This document shows positions 1 through 7,403 of a stretch of 64,000 bases of DNA, piece after piece. Under the pieces are notes generated by a model. It was not told the origin of the DNA. It saw only the letters and a list, made by a program, of their open reading frames with translations, and made no database searches. This stretch comes from Bacteroidia bacterium. Its GTDB lineage: Bacteria; Bacteroidota; Bacteroidia; J057. The stretch spans positions 32,398 to 96,397 of the forward strand of contig JAUIGE010000026.1 of assembly GCA_030430205.1 (NCBI GenBank), written 5' to 3'. Every line of letters begins with the position of its first letter. Positions within the stretch are counted from its first letter, which is position 1. Both the position numbers and the translations under genes were made by a program.

Positions 1-1
1 C

Positions 2-655
2 AAACATCTGCGCAAATACAGCAAGCGACTTTACCAATACAGCGACATCAATATGGTCCTGCTGCAATGGGCCATAGACAGCATCAACCAGGCGAGCCTG
101 GACACCTACCTCGAAGCTGCTTTTTACAAGGATTTGGGTACCCAAACGATCGGGTATCACCCCCTGGAACGCTTTGACAGAAAGCGGATTGTGCCCACCT
201 CCCTGGACAGGGGTTGGCGCGGGCAATTGCTGCGCGGCTATGTGCACGATGAAGTCGCCGCCCTTCAGGGCGGAGTTTCCGGCAATGCCGGCCTCTTCAC
301 CAATGCCAATGATCTGGCGATCCTCTCTCAAATGCTGCTCAATGGAGGCAGCTATGGAGGGCAGCAATTTCTCAAGCCGGAAACCGTCCGGCTCTTTAGC
401 CAGCAAACCGAAGGCTTTAGGGGACTCGGCTTTGACAGGCCGCCAGGCAATAGTGGCTATATTGGCAGCAGCCATGCCAGCAGGCAAACCTTTGGGCATA
501 CGGGCTTTACAGGTACCTGTATGTGGATAGATCCCGAAAGTGAATTGGTATTCATCTTTCTCTCCAACAGGGTCTACCCCTCCCGCGACAACTGGCGGCT
601 CAATACCTATAGGGTCCGGCAACGGATGCATGACATCATTTACGAAGCACTTTAG
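2..655 (+). CDS. Serine hydrolase (class C beta-lactamase-like), 3' part only
   Basis: The reading frame is open from base 2, so the gene starts outside the window and only its C-terminal ~217 residues are present. The tyrosine motif YSDIN sits just before the first in-frame ATG (base 53), which is therefore not a real start. GVSGNAGLF follows in the middle and the third active-site box, FGHTGFTG, lies near the C-terminus. The C-terminal pattern (VWxDPExxLVFIFLSNR-type block, then RQRMHDIIYEAL) matches the beta-lactamase half of the GH3/beta-lactamase fusion proteins common in Bacteroidota. Those fusions are thought to act on beta-N-acetylglucosaminides or muropeptides in the periplasm. Whether a GH3 domain precedes it cannot be seen here. 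Its stop codon is one base from the next start. Confidence 0.85.
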   Translation, partial: KHLRKYSKRLYQYSDINMVLLQWAIDSINQASLDTYLEAAFYKDLGTQTIGYHPLERFDRKRIVPTSLDRGWRGQLLRGYVHDEVAALQGGVSGNAGLFTNANDLAILSQMLLNGGSYGGQQFLKPETVRLFSQQTEGFRGLGFDRPPGNSGYIGSSHASRQTFGHTGFTGTCMWIDPESELVFIFLSNRVYPSRDNWRLNTYRVRQRMHDIIYEAL

Positions 656-656
656 G

Positions 657-1823
657 ATGGATATCACAACTTTAAGATCACATACCCCCGGTGTAGCGGA
701 CCACATTCACTTCAACAATGCGGGCGCATCACTTCCCACTTTTCATACGCTGGATAGCATCAGCCTCTATTTAAAACAGGAAGCCCAGAAGGGAGGCTAC
801 TATATGCAGGATGCAAGCGAAGCCCTCATCCGGGATACCTACCAGCAAATAGCCACGCTCATCCATGCCGATGAGCAGGAAATAGCCCTTACCACCAATG
901 CTTCTACCTCCTTTTTCCGGGCATTGCTTTCCATCCCCTGGAAAAAGGGTGATGTGCTGCTCACCTCCGAGCTGGAGTACGGAAATAATTACCTCCACTT
1001 TCTGTATTTGAAGGAAAAGGAAGGAATTGACATACAGGTGGTAGCACATGGGGCGCATGGCGTGCCGGAGCCGGAAGCGATAGCCGCAGCGCTCGATGAT
1101 CGGGTGAAATTGGTTGCGCTAACCCACATGCCGACCAATAGCGGTGTGGTCTCTCCGGCAGCGGCCATCGGCAAAATCTGCCGCAAACACGGCATCCTCT
1201 TTCTGCTCGATGCCTGCCAGACCGTGGGGCAGATCCCCCTGGACGTGCAAAAAATCCGCTGTGATTTTCTCAGCGCTACCAGCAGAAAATACCTCCGCGG
1301 CCCCCGCGGGTTAGGATTCCTCTATGTGAGAAAGGAGGTTTTGCCTCAATTGCGTGCGCCTTTTCTGGATATGAATGCAGCACGCTGGACGGGAAAAAGC
1401 AGCTATGAGCTGGAAAAAAGCATCCGCATGTTTGAGGAATGGGAAAAATCCTATGCCCTCATTGTAGGACTGGGTGCGGCAGCAGCCTACGCCAATAAGT
1501 TGCATCAGCAAAGCTGTTGGACGCATATACAGGCACTCGCTGCCTATATGCGCGAGGGATTGGCTGACAATCCTTCGGTAGAAGTACATGATAAAGGCGC
1601 CGAGCTCGGAGGCATAGTCAGCTTTAGCAAAAAGGACCTGGATCCCGAAAAGATCAAGTCAGAGCTCAACAAATTAGGTGTCAGGACATCTGTGAGCTAT
1701 GCTTCGAGCAGTTTGCTGGATATGCAAAGCAAAAAGCTGGCTGTGGTCAACAGAGCAAGTTTGCACTATTTCAATACCATTGAAGAAGTTAATATTTTTC
1801 TCTCCTTCCTTGAAAATATGTAA
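657..1823 (+). CDS. Aminotransferase class V-fold PLP enzyme
   Basis: A protein of 388 residues of the cysteine desulfurase / isopenicillin-epimerase-like class V aminotransferase family. Seen: HFNNAGASL near the N-terminus, the PLP-aspartate region LFLLDACQTVGQ, and the Schiff-base lysine in SATSRKYLRGPRG. I chose the ATG at 657 because it begins MDITTLRSHTPG, aligns with the family start and lies one base after the upstream stop. A longer frame from 540 would overlap the hydrolase by over 100 bases. It may be translationally coupled to the serine hydrolase. The substrate is unknown: there is no IscU/SufU-like partner nearby, so a housekeeping Fe-S role is unlikely; selenocysteine-lyase-like or amino-sugar-related roles are open. 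Confidence 0.85.
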   Translation: MDITTLRSHTPGVADHIHFNNAGASLPTFHTLDSISLYLKQEAQKGGYYMQDASEALIRDTYQQIATLIHADEQEIALTTNASTSFFRALLSIPWKKGDVLLTSELEYGNNYLHFLYLKEKEGIDIQVVAHGAHGVPEPEAIAAALDDRVKLVALTHMPTNSGVVSPAAAIGKICRKHGILFLLDACQTVGQIPLDVQKIRCDFLSATSRKYLRGPRGLGFLYVRKEVLPQLRAPFLDMNAARWTGKSSYELEKSIRMFEEWEKSYALIVGLGAAAAYANKLHQQSCWTHIQALAAYMREGLADNPSVEVHDKGAELGGIVSFSKKDLDPEKIKSELNKLGVRTSVSYASSSLLDMQSKKLAVVNRASLHYFNTIEEVNIFLSFLENM

Positions 1824-1828
1824 TCAAC

Positions 1829-2272
1829 ATGAAAATGGAACTGAGAAAACTGCAAGCCGCAGACCACGCCACCGCCCATCAATTGCTACAGCAATTATCT
1901 TTGCCTTTCACTGATCTTGATCAGGAGCAGCTGCTGTTATTTTCCCTTCATCAGGAAGATGAAATCCAGGGAATCGGAGGACTGGAAGTTTACGAAAAAT
2001 ATGCATTGATCCGATCTGTGGCGATTTTCCCTTCCCATCAGCAGCGAGGGCATGGAAGCACCCTGGTAGATTTATTGGAGGAAAAAGCACGAAATTTAGG
2101 TATAGAGCAGCTTTATCTGCTCACGACTACTGCCGAATCCTTTTTTCATAAAAAAGGCTACCAGACCCTCCACCGGGCAAATGCCCCTGAGGTACTCCAA
2201 CAGACCACAGAGTTTTCGGCGCTTTGCCCGGATACGGCTGTTTGTATGAAAAAAACATTAATCATCTCATGA
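1829..2272 (+). CDS. GNAT-family N-acetyltransferase, ArsN2-like
   Basis: A 147-residue GNAT enzyme. The acetyl-CoA pyrophosphate loop is visible as HQQRGHGSTLV, after strand AIFPSH. The C-terminal part (LYLLTTTAESFFHKKGY, then EFSALCP and a final MKK) resembles the ArsN2 subgroup, whose characterised members acetylate the arsenical antibiotic arsinothricin. No ars genes are nearby, so arsenic resistance is not supported by context and the substrate remains open. It starts 5 bases after the aminotransferase, and its TGA overlaps the ATG of the next gene (ATGA), which suggests one transcription unit. Confidence 0.8.
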   Translation: MKMELRKLQAADHATAHQLLQQLSLPFTDLDQEQLLLFSLHQEDEIQGIGGLEVYEKYALIRSVAIFPSHQQRGHGSTLVDLLEEKARNLGIEQLYLLTTTAESFFHKKGYQTLHRANAPEVLQQTTEFSALCPDTAVCMKKTLIIS

Positions 2273-2718
2273 GAACCACAATTTTCCTCCTGTTAGCTCT
2301 TTTGAGCTTCTACCTCACCCAGGCTCAAAAAAATGAGCTACCCAAAGGTTGGCTACAGGAAATCGAATCCTTTTCTCCCAATATGTACCGTTTTAGTGGA
2401 AAAAAGCTCACCCTCAAGACGGACCGCATCCTGAACTATGGCTTTGAGTATACCATGATTTGCCGAGTCAATTGGGTCAATGACAGCACCTTTAGCCTGA
2501 CGCCCAAAAGGCATTACAGAAAAAATAACAACCTCGCAAGATCGAGGCGCAAAAAGGCCAGAGACCCATGGAGATTTCAACTCAATGAACGCAGCCATTG
2601 GTGCTTTGTCAAGGGAGAGGGGAAAAACTATTTTTTGCGCAGCATCGACAAGGGTACAGATGCAGAGGACAAAAAACCTTTAGAGATAAAGTTGATCCCT
2701 TTGAAACAGCTAGAATGA
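2269..2718 (+). CDS. Small secreted protein of unknown function
   Basis: A 149-residue protein beginning MRTTIFLLLALLSFYLTQAQ, a typical Bacteroidota Sec signal ending in AQA/TQAQ. The mature part is basic and rich in aromatic residues (NPKRHYRKNNN-type stretch, WRFQLNERSHWCF). I do not recognise a family. The start at 2269 is fixed by the signal peptide and by the 4-base overlap with the acetyltransferase stop. It probably shares the upstream operon. Confidence 0.7.
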   Translation: MRTTIFLLLALLSFYLTQAQKNELPKGWLQEIESFSPNMYRFSGKKLTLKTDRILNYGFEYTMICRVNWVNDSTFSLTPKRHYRKNNNLARSRRKKARDPWRFQLNERSHWCFVKGEGKNYFLRSIDKGTDAEDKKPLEIKLIPLKQLE

Positions 2719-2749
2719 AGAAATAGATATTTTTCCCAACTTCGCATCC

Positions 2750-4378
2750 ATGATTCAACTGCTCAGCGAATATCCACTTCTGCTATTATTTGTTGTTGCC
2801 TCTTTGGGCTACCTTATCGGTAATATACAGATTAAAGGGAGTTCCCTTGGGGTGGCGGCGATATTATTTACGGGCCTGGCCTTTGGAGCCGCAGATGACA
2901 GGCTACAGATTCCGGCTATTATCTTCCAGCTTGGCCTTTCTGTTTATGTATATTCCCTGGGTTTGAGTTCCGGGGCTGCATTTTTCAAATCCTTTCAAAG
3001 GAATGGCACCAGGGATTTTCTCTTTAGCCTAAGTATGCTGGTCCTGACAGGCCTGGGAGCGGCGCTGCTTTGGCTGGTTTTTGATTTTAGCCCCGCTACC
3101 CTCACGGGAATCTACACCGGAAGTACCACCAATACTGCCGCCCTGGCAGCTGTGCTCGACAATATCAACCAGGTTTTCAATGAACAGGATGCGGAGGGTC
3201 GCCTGAGCGATGCAGTCGTAGGCTATTCCTATTCCTATCCCATGGGGGTTTTGGGAGGCATGATCGCCATGGTTTTGGCAGCTAAGTGGCTCAAGATCAA
3301 TTATGAAGCAGAAGCCAAATCTCTCAAAAAAGAGTATCCACTCGGTGAAAAACTTGACAAAACAACCATTGAAGTCAGCAATCCAGAGGTTTGTAAGTAT
3401 CAATTGCGTCAGCTTTTGAGGGAAAATGAGCTGGAGGTGAGCTTTGGTCGCCTGTACCGAAAGGGAGAGACTGAGCTGATCAATTTTGATACGCGTTTTG
3501 AAATGGGCGACCTGCTCATGGTGGTTGGCAGTGAGGAAGAATTGCAAAAAGCGATCGCCCTGTTGGGAAAGGAAAGCGATTCTGAGTTTGCCTTTGACAG
3601 GCGGCTGTTTGATGCGCGCCGCATCTTTGTCTCCAATCCTAATGTCGCCGGCCGCAGCATCGCTTCGCTCAACCTCAATGAAAAATATGATGCTGTGATC
3701 ACCCGCATCCGGCGGGGAGATATAGATATGCTGGCCAAGCCAGAAACGATCCTGGATCTGGGAGATAGAATCCGCTTTGTAGCGAGAAGGAAAGACCTGG
3801 ACGAGCTTTCTACCTTTTTCGGGGACTCTTATCGGGCTTCGAGCCGCGTAAACCTCTTTTCATTTGGTCTGGGGATCGGCCTGGGGCTGATCCTGGGAAG
3901 TATTGAATTTGCATTTGTGCCCGGCCTGCAATTCAAACTCGGCTATGCCGGGGGCCCACTTATCATGGGGCTGATCCTGGGCGCATTGCGCCGGACGGGC
4001 CCTATCAGTTGGGCTTTGCCCTACAGTGCCAATGTCACCCTGCAGCAGATCGGTCTGATCCTGCTTCTCACCGCCATCGGCGTGCGCTCCGGCAATGCAT
4101 TTGTTGACAGTTTTTCAGTGGATGGCGTTTGGATATTTCTGGCCAGTGCCTTCCTGAGCCTTTTCGCCGCATTTAGCATACTGTTGATCGGCTACAAACT
4201 GATCAAAATCCCTTTCAGTCTGCTGATGGGCATGGTTGCCAACCAGCCTGCCATCCTCGATTTCGCCACATCCCGCAGCAAAAACCGCATCCCTGAATAC
4301 GGCTTTACGATGATGTTTCCGATCGCTTTAATTATGAAAATTGTCATCGCCCAAATCTTATTTTGGGTGCTGAGTTGA
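2750..4378 (+). CDS. YidE/YbjL/AspT-type transporter with two RCK_C domains
   Basis: A 542-residue inner-membrane protein of the aspartate:alanine exchanger family. Order seen: five or six hydrophobic segments (residues ~5-180, with GIYTGSTTNTAALAAV and the GYSYSYPMG block), two cytosolic RCK_C/TrkA-C domains (~200-365), then a second membrane half (~370-540) containing GYAGGPLIMGLILG and the conserved MVANQPAILDFA near the end. This split architecture is diagnostic of the family. Members exchange dicarboxylates or amino acids, but the substrate cannot be read from the sequence. It has its own 31-base gap and an AT-rich leader after the upstream cluster. Confidence 0.85.
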   Translation: MIQLLSEYPLLLLFVVASLGYLIGNIQIKGSSLGVAAILFTGLAFGAADDRLQIPAIIFQLGLSVYVYSLGLSSGAAFFKSFQRNGTRDFLFSLSMLVLTGLGAALLWLVFDFSPATLTGIYTGSTTNTAALAAVLDNINQVFNEQDAEGRLSDAVVGYSYSYPMGVLGGMIAMVLAAKWLKINYEAEAKSLKKEYPLGEKLDKTTIEVSNPEVCKYQLRQLLRENELEVSFGRLYRKGETELINFDTRFEMGDLLMVVGSEEELQKAIALLGKESDSEFAFDRRLFDARRIFVSNPNVAGRSIASLNLNEKYDAVITRIRRGDIDMLAKPETILDLGDRIRFVARRKDLDELSTFFGDSYRASSRVNLFSFGLGIGLGLILGSIEFAFVPGLQFKLGYAGGPLIMGLILGALRRTGPISWALPYSANVTLQQIGLILLLTAIGVRSGNAFVDSFSVDGVWIFLASAFLSLFAAFSILLIGYKLIKIPFSLLMGMVANQPAILDFATSRSKNRIPEYGFTMMFPIALIMKIVIAQILFWVLS

Positions 4379-4380
4379 GG

Positions 4381-5754
4381 TTAGTTTTCCCTGAAAACAT
4401 CCATCACCGGCAAAGCCTTGTTATCGAAGTCGAAAATGCAGACATTTTCAAAGGCAGAGCCATTGGGAGATTGTGCGCCATCAAATGCCACCAGATCTGG
4501 TGCCCACCAGACAAAGCCCATTCCGAGACCCTCGGGTACATTTTTCAGTATCTGAACCCAGAAATCATAGTAGGCCTTCTGGCCAGCAGGCGTAGCGGGA
4601 TAGCCATTTACCAAATGCCCCTCCTCCCCTACCACATTGTTGGTCCAGTCATTCCAATTCAAGGTGAAGGGATAATTGGTCTCAACAATCAGGATGGGTT
4701 TTTGTATCGAAGTCGCCAACTCACGCAGGCGTTGCTGGATCAGGGCCATGTTTTGGGAATGAAAATAGGCATAGTGCGATAGCCCAACGATGTCAAAAAG
4801 GGCTTGTTCGGTCTTCAGTTTTTCAAAAAATGCAGGTGCATTTTCTATCCCGGCATAGTGGATCAGGGTCTGAATATCCTTTCCACTCTCCTGCTCTACT
4901 TCCAGCACCGCCCTGCGGGCAGCATGAACCAGCTCTACATATTTTTGCCAGCTGCTGTTGTCGTTCCAATCCAGGCGGCCTTCCGGCCAGATAAAACCGG
5001 GATTGGTCTCATTGCCTATCTGCATGAAATCAGGCAGAGCGCCTTCCTTTTCAAATGTTTGCAGCACCCGGCGGGTGTAGGCATATACGCTGTCCTTCAG
5101 GACTTCAAATGACAAGGCCGACCAGGCTGCAGGCTTGATCTGGCTGCCGGGGTCAGCCCAGGTATCGGAATAATGAATGTCCAAAAGGAATGGATTGCCA
5201 CTGGCTTTTACCCTTTTTGCATAGGCCAATACGCGCTCCAGATTGGAAAAGGCTACGCCCGGATCTGCGCTGGTAGGCGTATGAAACAGCCTCAGCCTCA
5301 CCAGGTTGACGCCATTGGCCTGGGTCCAGCTGACCAAATCGCCGATCGCCTGACCGGCTTCATCTTTGTAGGCAACATTTCGACTTTCCAGAAAGGGCTG
5401 ATAGGACAGGTCGAGTCCTGTAATAAAGGGATTTTGAGCTGCTATTTTCACCAGCCTGGAAGCTTTTGCTTCCGTTCCATCCGCTGCTTTGGCTGTGAGT
5501 TGGACTTGATATTCACCTGAAAACAGGTATTCATGCACCGGATTTTCTTCCGTGCTGCTTTGGCCATCCCCGAAGTCCCATAAATAACTTACTGCATTGA
5601 CCGAGCTATTGGTAAAGCTTATATTGCATGCAGCGATACACTTATCATTCTGGATGGTAAAATGGGCAGCAAGCGGCTGAGGATCAGTCCCTTCATCAGG
5701 CTTACAACTGAATAAAAACAGGGTCAGTATCGTTAGCAATAGCTGTTTTGTCAT
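4381..5754 (-). CDS. GH53 endo-beta-1,4-galactanase lipoprotein with PKD domain
   Basis: A protein of 457 residues. MTKQLLLTILTLFLFSC is a lipoprotein signal with the lipid-modified Cys at ~17, so it is probably displayed on the cell surface or in the periplasm. A PKD domain follows (~30-105, YLWDFGDGQSS), then a GH53 catalytic domain (~112-457). GH53 landmarks seen: NGVNLVRLRLFHTP, DIHYSDTWADPGSQIKP, the proton donor Glu in QIGNET (~E249) and the nucleophile Glu in LIVETNYPF (~E358). Family activity: cleavage of beta-1,4-galactan of pectic arabinogalactan I. I start it at 5754; the alternative at 5784 would put ten extra residues before the signal. It is divergent from the DUF2141 gene and lies just beyond a Sus locus that it probably serves. 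Confidence 0.9.
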   Translation of the reverse strand: MTKQLLLTILTLFLFSCKPDEGTDPQPLAAHFTIQNDKCIAACNISFTNSSVNAVSYLWDFGDGQSSTEENPVHEYLFSGEYQVQLTAKAADGTEAKASRLVKIAAQNPFITGLDLSYQPFLESRNVAYKDEAGQAIGDLVSWTQANGVNLVRLRLFHTPTSADPGVAFSNLERVLAYAKRVKASGNPFLLDIHYSDTWADPGSQIKPAAWSALSFEVLKDSVYAYTRRVLQTFEKEGALPDFMQIGNETNPGFIWPEGRLDWNDNSSWQKYVELVHAARRAVLEVEQESGKDIQTLIHYAGIENAPAFFEKLKTEQALFDIVGLSHYAYFHSQNMALIQQRLRELATSIQKPILIVETNYPFTLNWNDWTNNVVGEEGHLVNGYPATPAGQKAYYDFWVQILKNVPEGLGMGFVWWAPDLVAFDGAQSPNGSAFENVCIFDFDNKALPVMDVFREN

Positions 5755-5799
5755 GGTAGCAAAAATTGGATTTATTTCTCTCACAAGTTAAAACAAAAG

Positions 5800-6219
5800 A
5801 TGAAACTATGGATAGGCTTAATCCTCCTCACGCTTTGCCAGCCCCTCCAGGCTCAGCAGGGAAGCTTGACAATTAGCATTGAAGGCATTCGAAATGCGAA
5901 AGGAAAAATTCAGCTTTATGTGTACAATCAAAAAGAGGATCACCTCATCACAGAACAAGCTTTCAAAGCTTTTCGCATAGCAGCCCAGACCCCGGAAGTA
6001 AGCATCAGCCTGGAAAGGCTGCCCCCGGGAGAGTACTCTGTAGCTTTTTATCATGATGAAAATGAGGATTCCGTTTGCAACCTGAGCTTTTGGGGCATCC
6101 CCAAGGAGGGCTATGGCTTCTCCCGGAACTATGTTCCGGTCTGGAGAGCGCCTCACTTTGAAGAGGTTAGTTTTCGGGTCGAAAAGGGGAGTTTGATCAG
6201 GCTAAAGGTGATTTACTAG
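5800..6219 (+). CDS. DUF2141 secreted protein
   Basis: A 139-residue protein with signal MKLWIGLILLTLCQPLQAQ, followed by a single DUF2141 domain. Family signature seen: LTISIEGIRNAKGKIQLYVY at the start, PPGEYSVAFYHDENEDS in the middle and the closing GIPKEGYGFSRN. DUF2141 proteins are predicted periplasmic or surface beta-sandwich proteins of unknown function. The gene lies between the GH53 gene and the SusE-like gene but on the opposite strand (45 bases from the divergent GH53 start), so it splits the locus rather than joining its operon. Confidence 0.85.
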   Translation: MKLWIGLILLTLCQPLQAQQGSLTISIEGIRNAKGKIQLYVYNQKEDHLITEQAFKAFRIAAQTPEVSISLERLPPGEYSVAFYHDENEDSVCNLSFWGIPKEGYGFSRNYVPVWRAPHFEEVSFRVEKGSLIRLKVIY

Positions 6220-6232
6220 GGGAAAAAATACA

Positions 6233-6264
6233 AAAGAGCACCTGCGTTTCCACAAGTGCTCTTT
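6233..6264. terminator. Bidirectional terminator-like hairpin between convergent genes
   Basis: A perfect 9-bp stem, AAAGAGCAC (6233-6241) with GTGCTCTTT (6256-6264), around a 14-base loop. It is preceded by an A-rich run (ggaaaaaatacaaaa) that becomes a T-rich run on the minus strand. It separates the rightward DUF2141 gene from the end of the leftward SusE-like gene. Confidence 0.6.
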
Positions 6265-6279
6265 CCAGTCTCAACAAAC

Positions 6280-6349
6280 AACTGCCTACTGCCAGCTGCC
6301 TACTGTATACTGTATACTGTATACTGCCGACTGCCGACTGCCGACTGCC
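6280..6349. repeat. Heptanucleotide tandem repeat, 10 degenerate units
   Basis: Seventy bases read in steps of seven: AACTGCC, TACTGCC, AGCTGCC, then TACTGTA three times, TACTGCC, then GACTGCC three times. The unit core is xACTGyy. It lies between the terminator-like hairpin and the stop codon of the SusE-like gene and is non-coding. It is one of four 7-bp-periodic blocks in the window. Confidence 0.85.
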
Positions 6350-6350
6350 T

Positions 6351-7385
6351 CTAGTTCTTCGTCAGTCGATACGTATAGATCGCCTTGTTCAGGATCAACT
6401 CCACGGTATAGTTACCGGCCTCAGCGACGACAATGTCATCGCCACCGTACTCCAAAGAGCCATTGGCATCGGTATCGCCCAGGCTGATGTCCCATAAATC
6501 ATTTGCGCGGAATTTGATCTTACCCGCAGTCAGATCAATGGTCAGTTTCAGGGTGCCTGAAGCTGCATCAAAGACCATATCAGTATCACTATCCCATGCT
6601 GTGGGCGTAGCATCTCCAATCAATCCCCAGTCCGTTTTGGTAAAGGTGTGGGTCAGGTCGTTGAGGTTCACATTGAGCTTGTAAAAGCCTTCAGCACCGA
6701 TAGCAATGTCATCGCCGCCCGGGTCCAATATGCCATCCATACCTGTATCACCCCAGTTGGTATCCCAACTTGGGCCATCTGTGTACTTGAATTTGTCATC
6801 AGCAGCGGTAAAGTTGGCGTAGCCTTCATAAAAACCATCCCCTTTGAGGGAATAAACAACGGTAGAATCGTTTGCCGGATCCCAGGCCTGGTAGCTACCA
6901 GGTACATGCAGGATAGGGTAGTCAATGACAACCAGATATGGGGTTACTTTGAGGGTAATTTTCTCAGAAGCAACCGGATCTACGTCACTTGCCACATTTG
7001 AAACTACGCGTACATAGACATCGCTCTCCGTATTGTCAGGCACGCCATTGGCGAGCAGGGTGGTATTGAAGCCCCCTACGGTGACATTCTCAATGGCGAG
7101 GCCATTGACTGTTCCCAAATTAATAGGCGCAGCGAAGCTGCCGTCTCCCAGGTCCAACTCCAAGGTATAGCTTGCCCCGGCAGGGAAGCCGTAGTCGGCA
7201 GCAGCCCACTCAAATTTGGTAAGTATGTCAGCAGCATTGGCTTCGTCGAGCACAAAGCTGGTACCATCAGCAGGGGTGCTGATGGCGGCAGCAGCGCCGA
7301 TTTGCAGCACAGGATCAAATACTTTCTCCTGACACGAAGTCAAAAACAAAGCTGCTATTAAGCTTATTATGATATATTTTTTCAT
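6351..7385 (-). CDS. SusE/SusF-like glycan-binding lipoprotein
   Basis: A 344-residue protein. [18 protein letters not shown] is a lipoprotein signal; an N-terminal SusE domain follows (~25-150), then two tandem SusE/F-type carbohydrate-binding repeats (~155-245 and ~246-344). Repeat markers seen: [13 protein letters not shown] in the first, [14 protein letters not shown] and [11 protein letters not shown] in the second, and GGDD...AGxYxV-type endings in both. Such proteins sit on the outer leaflet and bind glycan for the SusCD importer. The start at 7385 is the ATG at the lipoprotein signal. It lies 18 bases after susD and is the third gene of the susC-susD-susE operon. Its two repeats are close homologues of the pair inserted in the neighbouring SusD. 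Confidence 0.85.
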   Translation of the reverse strand: MKKYIIISLIAALFLTSCQEKVFDPVLQIGAAAAISTPADGTSFVLDEANAADILTKFEWAAADYGFPAGASYTLELDLGDGSFAAPINLGTVNGLAIENVTVGGFNTTLLANGVPDNTESDVYVRVVSNVASDVDPVASEKITLKVTPYLVVIDYPILHVPGSYQAWDPANDSTVVYSLKGDGFYEGYANFTAADDKFKYTDGPSWDTNWGDTGMDGILDPGGDDIAIGAEGFYKLNVNLNDLTHTFTKTDWGLIGDATPTAWDSDTDMVFDAASGTLKLTIDLTAGKIKFRANDLWDISLGDTDANGSLEYGGDDIVVAEAGNYTVELILNKAIYTYRLTKN

Positions 7386-7403
7386 TTTTCTCAAGATTAA
7401 AAA

